A stretch of DNA of 64,000 bases from Bin87 sp034423595. Lineage in GTDB: Bacteria; Chloroflexota; Dehalococcoidia; Lucifugimonadales; UBA3495. This document shows, one piece after another, positions 1 through 7,891 of this stretch (position 1 is the stretch's first letter; each line of letters opens with the position of its first letter). The position numbers and the translations under genes are program-made. The DNA is taken from the NCBI GenBank assembly GCA_965207025.1, contig OZ242258.1, positions 3,038,001 to 3,102,000 on the forward strand. Direction: 5' to 3'. The notes beneath the pieces were generated by a model. The model ran no database searches. It saw only the letters and a program-made list of their open reading frames with translations, and had not been told where the DNA came from.

Positions 1-20
1 ACCTAAATTGGAACGCTACC
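1..20. repeat. Right terminal repeat of a MITE-like element cut by the window edge
   Basis: The first 20 bases read ACCTAAATTGGAACGCTACC, which is the right end of the MITE family seen complete at 13529-13640 (ACCTAACTTGCAACGCTACC there). The rest of the element lies outside the window. It ends just upstream of the release-factor gene. Confidence 0.7.
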
Positions 21-71
21 TTGCGCACGCAGGGCAATCGCTGGGATGAACGCAATCGGTTATCATTGAAT

Positions 72-869
72 ATGCCTTCCCTCAACGACACTTTCAGTTT
101 CAACGTGCGGCCCGGGCAAACCCTACCGGTGCGACGGATGCAGCGTGTGTTGGACCAACTGCGCGAGTCGGCGGAGGCAGGGACGCAGGCGGCGACCCTG
201 CATCTGCCGGCAACCATTGGGACAGACAGCGCAGACATCGCGGGGCTGTTGAGGCGAGAGGGCGGCCCGGCGTGGGTCGATGCTTTGGAGCGGGCGAGCA
301 ATCAGTTGCTGCGCTCATCCACGGGCCTCGCGGCGTTTCGCGTTGGCGACGCGGGCCTGGCGATACTGCCGCCGTTTCCGATGGATGCGACGGCCCTGGA
401 CGAGGGCATCAATGATGAACCGCTGCGCGCGCTGCTGGCGTCCCGTTTCACGGTGGGCGTCGCGCTGGTGCGGCTGGGCCGCTACGCCATCGCGGTGTAC
501 GAGGGGCAGCAACTCGCGGTTTCCAAGACGGACACTCGCTACGTGAAGAGCCGGCATCACGCCGGCGGCACGTCCCAGCAGCGGTTCCGGCGTGTGCGCG
601 AAAACCAGATACACCGGCTGTACGTGGAGGCGTCGGGCGTGCTGGAGCGGCAGTGGCGGCCATGGCTCGACCGGCTGGACTACGTTGCGCTGGGCGGCGA
701 GGCCACCACCGTCAACGGCTTTGTCAAGGAGTGCGATTTGCTGGGCCGCCTGGCGTCCATCACGCTGCAACGCCGGCTGGACGTGCGGGAACCGAACCGG
801 GCCGCATTGGATCAAGTAGGCGCGATGCTGTACCAGTGCCGCGCTTATCCGTTGCGGTGGGATGATTAG
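72..869 (+). CDS. VLRF1-type (Vms1/Ankzf1-like) peptidyl-tRNA release factor
   Basis: Predicted ribosome-rescue factor of the VLRF1 group, relatives of eRF1 and Vms1/ANKZF1 that release nascent chains from peptidyl-tRNA. The key evidence is the loop HHAGGTSQQRFRRVRENQ, which matches the GGxSQ(Q)RF..RREN signature replacing the GGQ of eRF1; the glutamine expected to act in catalysis is about residue 169 from the ATG at 72. A TTG at 21 would add 17 residues, but that stretch directly abuts a mobile-element end, so the ATG is preferred. The N-terminal 120 residues look like a divergent eRF1-like domain. The next stalled-ribosome gene, mutS2, lies 0.7 kb downstream. Family assignment comes from the motif only. 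Confidence 0.75.
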   Translation: MPSLNDTFSFNVRPGQTLPVRRMQRVLDQLRESAEAGTQAATLHLPATIGTDSADIAGLLRREGGPAWVDALERASNQLLRSSTGLAAFRVGDAGLAILPPFPMDATALDEGINDEPLRALLASRFTVGVALVRLGRYAIAVYEGQQLAVSKTDTRYVKSRHHAGGTSQQRFRRVRENQIHRLYVEASGVLERQWRPWLDRLDYVALGGEATTVNGFVKECDLLGRLASITLQRRLDVREPNRAALDQVGAMLYQCRAYPLRWDD

Positions 870-873
870 CGTC

Positions 874-888
874 GGATATACTGTATCC
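874..888. promoter_or_regulatory. Palindromic candidate operator overlapping a -10 box of the antitoxin gene
   Basis: GGATATACTGTATCC has inverted arms GGATA/TATCC around a 5-base centre and contains TATACT (877-882), a good -10 hexamer, with TTGCGG (852-857) as a weak -35 at 19 bp. It lies 24 bp before the GTG of a RelB/DinJ-like antitoxin, where autoregulatory operators of such modules are normally found. Confidence 0.4.
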
Positions 889-911
889 AAACGATGTAGA
901 GGGTTGCCAAC

Positions 912-1196
912 GTGAACGTGAACGCGATTAAAATTGAGGCCAGCGCCGACATTGACCGGAAGACGTGGGACAAAGTGGCCGCGGTCCTGGATGGACACTA
1001 CATCACTATCTCCGACGCTCTTGGTTTGATGATGCACTACATCGCCGCCGAAGAAGCCTTGCCCTTCCCCTGCATCCCACTCGACCCAGAGACGATAGCG
1101 GAGATAAGATCTGCGGATAGTGGTGATATGGTCAGTTTTGACAACGTTGCCGACTTGATGGCCTACCTGAATGCGGATGACGATGAGGACGACTAA
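912..1196 (+). CDS. RelB/DinJ-family antitoxin
   Basis: A 94-residue protein with the RelB/DinJ layout: an N-terminal ribbon-helix-helix-like stretch, then ITISDALGLMMHYIAAEEAL and PFP, which matches the family's (L)TISD..R..L...A.E.ALPF core, then an acidic C-terminus that would wrap the toxin. Its start is GTG (912, or 918). In this family the antitoxin binds its own promoter and neutralises a RelE/YafQ mRNA interferase. The downstream toxin overlaps its end but is broken, so this antitoxin is probably an orphan. Confidence 0.75.
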   Translation: MNVNAIKIEASADIDRKTWDKVAAVLDGHYITISDALGLMMHYIAAEEALPFPCIPLDPETIAEIRSADSGDMVSFDNVADLMAYLNADDDEDD

Positions 1197-1378
1197 CCTG
1201 CTCAGGTCGTTCAGGCGCGATTACCGACGAGAAATGAGAGGCCGGAAACCGCGCGACTTTGGAAACCGCACTCCAACCGATTGTCGATTTACTGGCTGCT
1301 GACGAAACGCTGCCATCACGCTACCGAGACCATGCACTAACCGGCAATTTGGAAGGCTACCGCGATTGTCACATTTAG
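1183..1378 (+). pseudogene. YafQ/RelE-family mRNA interferase toxin, frameshifted and truncated
   Basis: The ATG at 1183 overlaps the antitoxin's last codons, as is usual in dinJ-yafQ. It reads MRTTNLLRSFRRDYRRE and similar, like YafQ N-termini. Near 1258-1262 the frame is lost; the continuation is in another frame, giving DLLAADETLPSRYRDHALTG and then NLEGYRDCHI, the conserved YafQ core LP..YRDHxL.G...GYRDCHI. A stop then falls at 1376-1378, where a MITE-like repeat begins; the catalytic C-terminus (normally EPDWLLIY..) is missing and is not found after the repeat. No active toxin can be made. Confidence 0.75.
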
Positions 1379-1495
1379 GTGGTTTGATTGCATGGATGTA
1401 CAGGATAGACGGGATGGCACTGATTGGGATTTCCTGGATTCCGGCTTTCGCCGGAATGACGGCATATTAAACCACCTAAATTACAACCCAAGCAT
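1372..1495. mobile_element. MITE-like element ending the YafQ toxin remnant, with a nested family E repeat
   Basis: Left end ATTTAGGTGGTTT and right end AAACCACCTAAATTACAACC are inverted copies, matching the inner part of the terminal repeats of the copy at 13529-13640. The outermost bases have diverged. Inside lie a 'TACAGGATAGACGGGATGG' motif (shared with about 58849-58866) and a family E palindrome (GGATTCCGGCTTTCGCCGGAAT, about 1436-1457). There is no reading frame for a transposase. Confidence 0.6.
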
Positions 1496-1533
1496 AGCAA
1501 GGTGGGTTTGGAATAACTGCCTACGGCCAATGC

Positions 1534-1539
1534 TATAAT
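1534..1539 (+). promoter_or_regulatory. TATAAT -10 box placed for a leaderless mutS2 transcript
   Basis: A perfect TATAAT ends 7 bases before the ATG of mutS2, so transcription would begin at or next to the start codon. No ribosome-binding site precedes the ATG. The -35 is weak (TTGGAA at 1508-1513, 20 bp spacing). Confidence 0.5.
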
Positions 1540-1546
1540 TTCGGCC

Positions 1547-3979
1547 ATGCAGCAGGCGGACGAACAGCCCACACCTACCGATTCAGAATCCGGCGGCAGC
1601 TTCCAACCTGCGTTGGGGCTGCTGGAATTTGACGAAATACGCCGGCAGCTGGCCGCCGCGACCCGCACCGCCGTTGGCGCGGAAGCCGCCGCCGAGCTCA
1701 CACCATCAGCCGACGCGCGCGATGTGGCCGTGCGTCAGCAGGAGACCGCAGAGGCCCGCCGCTTGCTGGACACCGCCGCTGCCCTGGAACTCGGTCCCAC
1801 TGACGACCTGCGTCCCGCCGTTCATCGCGCCATGCTGGGTGGCGTCCTGACCGGCGAGGAACTGCGCAACATCGGCGCGCTGGCCGCCGCCGCCCGCTGG
1901 AATCGCAACGCGCTGTCCCACCGGGAGGATCTGCCCCTCCTGGCTACGGTTACGCAGAACCTGCCCGACCTGCCCGATCTGGAAAGCGCGGTCAATCGCG
2001 CCATCGGTCCCGCCGGCGAGGTGCTGGACGACGCAACGCCCGAGCTGTCCCGCCTGCGCCGGGAATCCCGTTCGTCATACTCCGCGCTCAACGACGTGAT
2101 GCAGCGGATGCTGCGCCGCTACCAGCGTTCCGGCGTGGCGCAGGAAAACATCGTGACCGAGCGCAACGGGCGCATGGTGCTGCTGGTAAAGAACGACTTC
2201 AAGGGGCAGGCCCCCGGCATCGTTCACGACGTATCCGACAGCGGCGCCACCGTGTTCGTGGAGCCGATGCCCGCCATCGACCTGGGCAACCGCTGGCGGG
2301 AGACTCGCCTGGCCGAGCAGCGCGAGGAGGAACGGGTGCTGCGGCAGTTGTCGTCCCTGGTGGGACGCTACGCCGAGGACATCAACCTGATGTCCCACCT
2401 GCTGGGACGCCTGGACCTGGCGGTGGCCAAGGGTCGCTACGCCGCCGGCATGAGAGCCGTGCCTCCCAACCTGCTGGACGCGGATGAACCGAGGCGGCTC
2501 CACCTGGGCGGCGCGCGCCATCCGCTGCTCACCGGAGACGTGGTGCCCACGACCATCAGCATCGACGCCGACCACCCGGTGCTGCTCATCACCGGCCCCA
2601 ACGCCGGCGGCAAGACGGTTGCCCTCAAGACGGTCGGCCTGCTGGCGATGATGGCCCATGCCGGCCTCCAGGTGCCGGCCAACGAGGCCGACCTGCCGCT
2701 CTTCGACGGCATCTACGCCGACATCGGCGACCAGCAGAGCATCTTTGAATCGTTGTCCACGTTCAGCAGCCACATACGCAACATCCAGCGCATCCTGGAC
2801 GTGGTCACCCCGCGCTCACTGGTGTTGATTGACGAGCTGGGTTCGGCCACTGACCCTGAGGAAGGCTCGGCCCTGGCCATCGCCCTGCTGTCCCACCTGC
2901 GGGATTGCGGCGCGACGGTGGTGGCGACGACGCACCACCGCAACGTCGCTCGCCTGGCCCAGGAGGAGCCGGGGATGGTCAACGCCAGCGTTGACCTGAA
3001 CCCGCGCACGCTGGAGCCGACTTACCGCCTCACCCACGGGGTGCCGGGCCGCAGCTACGCCCTGACCATCGCATCACGGCTGGGCTTGCCCGAGACCGTG
3101 ATCGCCGGCGCGCAGACGCACCTGGAGCCGTCCCACGTGCAGACCGACCGGCTCTTGCAGGAGCTTCAGGAGGAACGGCTCACGGTGTCCGAACTGCGCC
3201 AGCAGGCCGAGCAGGCGCTGGCGGACGCTCGACAACAGGAGCAGGAGATTGCCGAGCGTTTGGAGGCGGTGGAGGATACCAAGGCCCAACTGGTGGAAGA
3301 TGCCCGCCGCGACCTCGCTGAGGAAATCGCCGAGGTCGCCGGACGCATCCGCCAGGCCGAACGCTCGCTGAGGCGGGAGCAGGAACGTCAGGCCGCTGCC
3401 GGCCGGGACGCCCAACGCTCGGACGTCGATTTGCAGGCGGAACGGGAGCGCCTGGCCGAGGCCCAGCGGGAAGTGGTATCGCCGGATTGGGCGCCGATCC
3501 CCGTGGAGCGTCCGCCCTGGTATCACGACCTGCGCGTGGGAGACCGGGTGTACATCCGCGGTGTGTCCCGCCCGGTGGAGGTGGTCACGCCGCCCAACGA
3601 CCAGCAGGAGATCGAGGTCGTCATCGGCACTATGCGCGCCCGGCTGCCGGTGTACCAGCTGGACCGGGCGGCGGATCGAGTCCATCCCGCCGCAGAGCAG
3701 GCCGGTGTGGTGTACCGTCGCCCGGAGGCCAAGCGCACGCTGAGCCCGGAGGTGAACCTGCACGGCTACCGGGTGGACGAGGCTCTCAACGTCATAGATT
3801 CCCTGCTAGACGATGCCGCGCTGGAGGGCATGACATCGCTCAAGATCGTACACGGCAAGGGAACGGGCGCATTGCGCCGCGCCATCCGCGAGTACCTGAC
3901 CGGCCACCCGCTAGTAGCAACCACGGAGCCGGGCGAGGGCGGGAGCGCGGCCGGCGTGACGGTGGTGCAGCTGCGCTAA
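1547..3979 (+). CDS. mutS2: Endonuclease/ribosome-rescue ATPase MutS2
   Basis: An 810-residue MutS2. A MutS-like core and clamp come first, then the ABC ATPase with Walker A GPNAGGKT at about residue 350 and the Walker B/signature region (LIDELGSATDPEEGSALA, about 427-444), a long coiled coil (about 520-650), a KOW-like segment (VGDRVYIRG, about 664) and a C-terminal Smr domain from about residue 735 with LHGYRVDEA and HGKGTGALR. It lacks MutS mismatch-recognition domain I, as expected for MutS2. MutS2 suppresses recombination and, in Bacillus (RqcU), splits collided ribosomes. The reading frame is complete and full length. It is convergent with the TA pair downstream. Confidence 0.95.
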   Translation: MQQADEQPTPTDSESGGSFQPALGLLEFDEIRRQLAAATRTAVGAEAAAELTPSADARDVAVRQQETAEARRLLDTAAALELGPTDDLRPAVHRAMLGGVLTGEELRNIGALAAAARWNRNALSHREDLPLLATVTQNLPDLPDLESAVNRAIGPAGEVLDDATPELSRLRRESRSSYSALNDVMQRMLRRYQRSGVAQENIVTERNGRMVLLVKNDFKGQAPGIVHDVSDSGATVFVEPMPAIDLGNRWRETRLAEQREEERVLRQLSSLVGRYAEDINLMSHLLGRLDLAVAKGRYAAGMRAVPPNLLDADEPRRLHLGGARHPLLTGDVVPTTISIDADHPVLLITGPNAGGKTVALKTVGLLAMMAHAGLQVPANEADLPLFDGIYADIGDQQSIFESLSTFSSHIRNIQRILDVVTPRSLVLIDELGSATDPEEGSALAIALLSHLRDCGATVVATTHHRNVARLAQEEPGMVNASVDLNPRTLEPTYRLTHGVPGRSYALTIASRLGLPETVIAGAQTHLEPSHVQTDRLLQELQEERLTVSELRQQAEQALADARQQEQEIAERLEAVEDTKAQLVEDARRDLAEEIAEVAGRIRQAERSLRREQERQAAAGRDAQRSDVDLQAERERLAEAQREVVSPDWAPIPVERPPWYHDLRVGDRVYIRGVSRPVEVVTPPNDQQEIEVVIGTMRARLPVYQLDRAADRVHPAAEQAGVVYRRPEAKRTLSPEVNLHGYRVDEALNVIDSLLDDAALEGMTSLKIVHGKGTGALRRAIREYLTGHPLVATTEPGEGGSAAGVTVVQLR

Positions 3980-3992
3980 CCGTACCCCTAGC

Positions 3993-4382
3993 CTAACGCT
4001 CTTGTCGTATCCTGCCGTTGAGAGCAACCGTGAAAACTTGTCGCGCCGACTGCCGGCCGGCGTTCACAATGTCCGGCCAAGTTTTGATCAGCTTCCACGA
4101 CAATTCCCAATAGGGCATATTGGCCCAACCGCGATGCAGAAGAAACCAAGTCAGGTTGCCGCTTCGCAACAATGACCGTTCTCTGCGCATCAAATCACGG
4201 GTGATTACCGTCCAAGGTTCCCCGCTCTGCACCAGATAAGAGATCCAACTAGCGTCACCGGCGCCGGCGAATCCCAGGTTGGCGACTGAGGAAACGCCGT
4301 CGCCGGGGTAATCTCGCGCGTGCAAGGCAGCAATCGCCCGGATCAGATACAGCGGCGTGTTTTCGTCAAGCAGATAATTCAC
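3993..4382 (-). CDS. PIN-like toxin (DUF5615/Mut7-C-like) of a DUF433-partnered TA module
   Basis: A 129-residue protein starting MNYLLDENTPLYLIRAI, the DEN(L/T)P opening of PIN-like DUF5615 proteins, followed by a conserved D..W (GDASWISYLVQ) and VITRD. These acidic residues would form a PIN nuclease centre. Its ATG overlaps the stop of the upstream DUF433 protein by 4 bases (ATGA), so the two are translationally coupled, antitoxin first. Toxin activity is inferred from this pairing; RNA cleavage by the family is the usual expectation. Confidence 0.7.
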   Translation of the reverse strand: MNYLLDENTPLYLIRAIAALHARDYPGDGVSSVANLGFAGAGDASWISYLVQSGEPWTVITRDLMRRERSLLRSGNLTWFLLHRGWANMPYWELSWKLIKTWPDIVNAGRQSARQVFTVALNGRIRQER

Positions 4383-5089
4383 CCGCCGACATCCGCCGCC
4401 CTTTGCGCCAATTCCAGCTCAAACGCTACTGCCTGCAATACCGCCGCTTCCGAAATTTCGTAACTTAGCGCCACTCTACTCGCGTCGCGTCCTTCACCGA
4501 GAAAGTTGCAGTACAGCGTATCGGTGGGAATGTGGCGCTTCTGAATTACCGGGGCGCCGAAGGAAAGCAGCGGGTCAACCATCACGTTCCTACCCACACT
4601 GTCCAGCCCCCATTCCTCGGCGGGATACCACCGCGCCGGCGCATCGCCAACATAGTCCAGTGGCTCAAACAGGGAAGGGACGATAATTGCGGCAATCGCC
4701 AACTGTCCCTGGCCCGAAACCTGTTCCAGTCCGGCGTCAGTTCGGTCGAAGATCTCCGCGCCGTCAGTTTGAAAACGTCTGTCGGAGAAGGGGTAATCAG
4801 TTCTAAAGCGCGCGCTGGCATATTCGGCGGTTCGACCGATGCGTTGCCACGACACGCCGGCAAGATGCAGAGCGTTGACGTAGCGTAACTCTATCAAGTC
4901 CCGGAACGTGGCGTAGTAATACCTTCCCAGCCGCTGCTCTCCGCCGCCCCAGAGTCCTCGTTGCCCCTTGTACCGCCGAATGAACCTGCGGGACACCGCA
5001 GTTGGAACACCGGCCAGACGCCGCACGTCGTCCAGCCAGTACAGGCCGGAGGACAGCAATTCCGTTGCATCCGTTGTGGTCGTTGCCAT
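4379..5089 (-). CDS. DUF433-domain antitoxin (VapB45-like) with N-terminal MerR-like region
   Basis: A 236-residue protein. The C-terminal 60 residues (GAPVIQKRHIPTDTLYCNFL, then ALSYEISEAAVLQAVAFE) follow the DUF433 pattern G.PVI...RIPT..L......E....A..Y.(I/L)....V..A..FE. Residues 15-90 read as a winged-helix/MerR-like DNA-binding part (LYWLDDVRRLAGV, ATFRDLIELRYVNAL). It precedes and overlaps a PIN-like toxin gene, the normal order for such modules. It probably represses its own promoter. Length agrees with VapB45-type antitoxins. Confidence 0.7.
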   Translation of the reverse strand: MATTTTDATELLSSGLYWLDDVRRLAGVPTAVSRRFIRRYKGQRGLWGGGEQRLGRYYYATFRDLIELRYVNALHLAGVSWQRIGRTAEYASARFRTDYPFSDRRFQTDGAEIFDRTDAGLEQVSGQGQLAIAAIIVPSLFEPLDYVGDAPARWYPAEEWGLDSVGRNVMVDPLLSFGAPVIQKRHIPTDTLYCNFLGEGRDASRVALSYEISEAAVLQAVAFELELAQRAADVGG

Positions 5090-5193
5090 GGTGTCAGTTC
5101 TCCAGCGTAGGCAACCGCCGCGCGGTACTCAACAGGGCTTTCTTCCGTCAACTCGAGTTGGTCCTCCAGCTTAACGCCCATTGTGCTGACATT

Positions 5194-5448
5194 CTACCTT
5201 CCTTCCCGGTAGTCGTCATCTTCATGCCCATCATCCAAAACGTACTCGTCGTCGTAGTACCAATCGTAGTCGTACTCTTCTTCGTCGCGCCGGCGCAGTT
5301 TGCCCCAGATCAGTTTGCCCACCACCACGACCACCGCCAGCAGGACCAAACCGCTGATGATCCATATATCGAGGTAGGCCAGAAAGGTCAGGTCGGCAGG
5401 CTGCCCAGCAGCCTGTGTGGCGACGGAAAGGATGACTGGCGGGTTCAT
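5194..5448 (-). CDS. Small single-pass membrane protein with acidic Tyr/Asp-rich tail
   Basis: Not recognised. From the ATG at 5448 it has 84 residues: a short outside segment, one membrane helix (IWIISGLVLLAVVVVVGKLIW), a basic KLRRR stop-transfer and a strongly acidic tail rich in D, E and Y (DEEEYDYDWYYDDEYVLDD). A start 18 bases upstream (5466) is possible. It is divergent from the Xer recombinase. The topology is inferred to be tail-in. Confidence 0.6.
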   Translation of the reverse strand: MNPPVILSVATQAAGQPADLTFLAYLDIWIISGLVLLAVVVVVGKLIWGKLRRRDEEEYDYDWYYDDEYVLDDGHEDDDYREGR

Positions 5449-5610
5449 GGACGCTCCGGGGCGCAAAATGGCCGAATCTCGCAGGGCCCCAAGTATGCCT
5501 CGATCATAATGATTTACAATAATAGCATTCGCTCCCCCGCATTGCCGGAATAGCAGATTGCCGGATCATTGGAATCTCCTCGCTGTCGAGAGGCGATCCA
5601 AAGCAGGCTG

Positions 5611-6537
5611 ATGGTGAAGATTATGAAAGAGACCGTAAATGCCTTCCTTCAGCATCTAGTCGTCGAACGCGGCTTTTCCCAGAACACGCTGGACGCTTAC
5701 AGCAACGACCTGAACCAGTTCCGCGAGTTCGTCGCCGGCTATCTGAAAGCCTCCGATGACGACGCAGAAGCGTGGCGGTCGGTGGACCTGGACCTGCTGA
5801 ACGCATACATCAGTGAGCTTCGGGACAAAAAGAAATACCGGGATTCGACCACCGCGCGTAAAGTAGCGGCCGTCCGCTCTTTCTTCGGCTACCTCAGCGC
5901 CAACGAGCTGATCAGCGAAGACCCCACCGAAAATCTCGGTTCCCCTCGCGTCGGGCGTTCGGTGCCCAAGTTCATATCCGAAGATGACGTGAAACTCCTG
6001 CTCAGCACCGCCGCCGATACTGGTACTCCGGAAGGCCGCCGCGACGCCAGCATCCTGGAACTGCTCTATGCCACCGGCGTGCGGGTCAGCGAGCTGGTCG
6101 CCTTGAACGTGCAGGACATCGACTTTGAGGAGGGCTTCATCCGGGCCTGGGGCAAGGGTTCCAAGGAACGCATCGTATATCTGTATCCCGAAGCCCTGTC
6201 CAATCTGCGTGAGTACATCGGCGGGCCGCGGGCCGAGCTCATCACCAACAAGAAGGGCGAAACCGCGCTTTACATCAACAACCGGGGCGAGCGACTCACC
6301 CGTCAATGGGTTTGGAACATCCTGAAAACCGCCGCGAAGAAATCGGGCGTGGACCCTAAAATCACGCCTCACACGCTGCGCCACAGCTTCGCCACCCATC
6401 TGCTCCAGAATGGCGCTTCGCTGCGACACGTGCAGGAGCTCCTGGGACACTCCAACATCTCCACCACCCAAGTGTACACCCACCTCACCGATTCCCACGT
6501 GCGCGAGCAATACCGGCGCAGCCACCCCCGGTCGTGA
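5611..6537 (+). CDS. xerC/xerD-like: Tyrosine recombinase XerC/XerD
   Basis: A 308-residue site-specific recombinase. The SAM-like N-terminal core-binding domain (FLQHLVVERGFSQNTLDAY) is followed by the catalytic domain with all expected residues: R158 (ATGVRVSEL), Lys in GKGSKER (about 182-185), H254 and R257 (HTLRHSFATHLL), H280 (LGHSNISTTQ) and the nucleophile Y289 (VYTHL). Xer proteins resolve chromosome dimers at dif, and relatives move integrative elements; which applies here cannot be told. The start could also be 5569 or 5623. A MITE copy lies immediately after the stop. Confidence 0.9.
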   Translation: MVKIMKETVNAFLQHLVVERGFSQNTLDAYSNDLNQFREFVAGYLKASDDDAEAWRSVDLDLLNAYISELRDKKKYRDSTTARKVAAVRSFFGYLSANELISEDPTENLGSPRVGRSVPKFISEDDVKLLLSTAADTGTPEGRRDASILELLYATGVRVSELVALNVQDIDFEEGFIRAWGKGSKERIVYLYPEALSNLREYIGGPRAELITNKKGETALYINNRGERLTRQWVWNILKTAAKKSGVDPKITPHTLRHSFATHLLQNGASLRHVQELLGHSNISTTQVYTHLTDSHVREQYRRSHPRS

Positions 6538-6542
6538 TTCGC

Positions 6543-6639
6543 TTCAGGTGGTTTGCCGAGGCGCTCCCCCTCACCCCAACCCTCTCCCACCAGGGGAGAG
6601 GGAGTTTTGAATGAAAACCGCCTAAATTGCAACGCTACC
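6543..6639. mobile_element. MITE-like element carrying a family A palindrome, directly after xer
   Basis: Left arm TTCAGGTGGTTT (6543-6554; outer part degenerate) and right arm AAAACCGCCTAAATTGCAACGCTACC (ends 6639) are inverted. Between them is a family A repeat (6565-6604, CCCCTCACCCCAACCCTCTCCC then CAGGGGAGAGGG). It begins 6 bases after the xer stop codon. Confidence 0.6.
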
Positions 6640-6647
6640 TGCTCCGG

Positions 6648-6805
6648 ATCCTCTCGCGCGTACCCGCTTTCGCTGGAGCTGTCATTGCGAGCGCAGCGCG
6701 GCAATCTCGTTGCCGAAGGAACCGTCACTCAGCCGGCGATATTGCCACGTCGCTGCGCTCCTCGCAATGACAAACTGGGTACGCGTGAGCCGGATCCTGG
6801 GTTGC
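6648..6805. repeat. Family C nested inverted repeat
   Basis: Outer arms CCGGATCCTCTCGCGCGTACCC and GGGTACGCGTGAGCCGGATCC are near-inverted copies. Inner arms TCATTGCGAGCGCAGCG and CGCTGCGCTCCTCGCAATGACA pair with a small mismatch. The same inner arms recur at 12838-12922, 13733-13767 and 48711-48742, with different outer arms at 12814-12938. Confidence 0.7.
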
Positions 6806-6830
6806 ATTTCGCATTTTTGTTCCGTACAAT
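6802..6830 (+). promoter_or_regulatory. Sigma70-type promoter for the 80-aa protein/methyltransferase pair
   Basis: TTGCAT (6802-6807), a 17-bp spacer, then TACAAT (6825-6830). An AGGAGG ribosome-binding site follows and the ATG is at 6859. Confidence 0.6.
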
Positions 6831-6858
6831 TATCCTGTATAGAACAGGAGGTCGTGCG

Positions 6859-7101
6859 ATGATGGACAACGATGCAACTCTCGCCGCTTGTGTGGCGCCG
6901 GACCTGCCGTCCGATGCCGGGCGGATGATCGCCCGCTGGCAAGCGTTGGGCTGTCCTTACATTGAGCTGGACACAGGCGTCGTGATCAGCAACCTGGAGC
7001 GTTGGCTGTACAATAATGCGCCGCACTCCGGCGTCTGGCTGGCGCGGGTGCGAGAATATCTCTACATCGACACCTATGGCATCGGCTCAATGGCAGCATG
7101 A
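6859..7101 (+). CDS. Small conserved-looking protein upstream of a methyltransferase
   Basis: An 80-residue protein starting MMDNDATLAACVAPDLPSD, with an AGGAGG ribosome-binding site 8 bases upstream and a good promoter. It is not recognised. It has no signal peptide and no membrane segment. It ends 7 bases before the ATG of the methyltransferase, so the two probably form one operon. A longer frame from 6553 is only translated repeat DNA. Confidence 0.6.
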   Translation: MMDNDATLAACVAPDLPSDAGRMIARWQALGCPYIELDTGVVISNLERWLYNNAPHSGVWLARVREYLYIDTYGIGSMAA

Positions 7102-7108
7102 CCGGCAA

Positions 7109-7867
7109 ATGACCCTCCGGCTGTACAGCGACCTGGCGCACCTCTGGCCCATCATCAGCCCGCCGGAGGAATACATGGTGGAGGCGCAGGAATGGCTGGA
7201 CGTGATACGCGGCAGTCTTGACGCCGCTCCAACGGACCGGCAGTCGCTGCCGACGCTGCTGGAATTGGGTTGTGGTGGAGGACACCTGCTGTCGCACCTG
7301 ACGGCGCACTTCATCACCGAGGCCGTGGACCTATCGCCGCAGATGCTGGAAATTTCCCGGCAGCTCAACCCGCAGACGCTGCATCACCTGGGGGACATGC
7401 GCGACGTGCGCTTGGGTCATGCGTTTGACGTGGTGGCAATCCACGACGCCATCAACTACATGACCACCGAGGACGACCTTCAGGCCGCGATTGCCACCGC
7501 AACAGTACACCTGAATCCGGGCGGGCTGTTGTTGCTGGCGCCCGATTGCGTGCAGGAAACCTTTGAAGGCCCCCGGGTGGTGGAATGGACCAAAGAAGCC
7601 GAGGACCGGTCGGTGACCTTCATCGAGTACATGGGCAAGCCGCGCCCAGGATCCACCACCGTAGAGTCGGTGTTCGTATTCGTGATCGACGAAGGCGGGG
7701 AACTCCGGGTGGAGGTGGACCGGCACACGGGCGGCCTGTTCCCAACCGAAACCTGGTTGAGTTTCCTGGAGGCGGCGGGCCTGGAGGCGGAATACATCCA
7801 AACCAACGCCTACGAAGGCGGCTTCGGCGGCAACCTGTTCGTGGGAAGGAAACTCCCTCTCCCTTGA
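7109..7867 (+). CDS. Class I SAM-dependent methyltransferase
   Basis: A 252-residue protein with Rossmann methyltransferase motifs: motif I LLELGCGGGHLLSHL (about 50-64), an acidic residue ending strand 2 (AVDLSPQMLEISR), GDMRDVRLGHAFDVV and the post-motif LNPGGLLLLAPD. The substrate is unknown; the layout is like small-molecule methyltransferases (Methyltransf_25/11). The ATG at 7109 is chosen because it follows the upstream stop by 7 bases; the frame stays open to 7016. Its last codons (KLPLP, stop) are made of a family A palindrome, so the native C-terminus was probably altered by the repeat. Confidence 0.85.
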   Translation: MTLRLYSDLAHLWPIISPPEEYMVEAQEWLDVIRGSLDAAPTDRQSLPTLLELGCGGGHLLSHLTAHFITEAVDLSPQMLEISRQLNPQTLHHLGDMRDVRLGHAFDVVAIHDAINYMTTEDDLQAAIATATVHLNPGGLLLLAPDCVQETFEGPRVVEWTKEAEDRSVTFIEYMGKPRPGSTTVESVFVFVIDEGGELRVEVDRHTGGLFPTETWLSFLEAAGLEAEYIQTNAYEGGFGGNLFVGRKLPLP

Positions 7868-7889
7868 CGGGAGAGGGCTGGGGTGAGGG
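7853..7889. repeat. Family A palindrome, left of the DUF559 gene
   Basis: TCCCTCTCCCTTGACGGGAGAGGG followed by CTGGGGTGAGGG. It overlaps the stop of the methyltransferase and ends 3 bases before the DUF559 start codon. Confidence 0.85.
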
Positions 7890-7891
7890 TG

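Noticed and set aside
4894..5181. A 95-aa minus-strand frame overlapping the DUF433 gene start
   Set aside because: Different frame from the well-matched DUF433 antitoxin, no homology features. Part of its first codons may carry the antitoxin's promoter region.
6553..6858. Upstream extension of the 80-aa protein to a 182-aa product
   Set aside because: The extension translates MITE, family A and family C repeats; a promoter and AGGAGG site precede the ATG at 6859.
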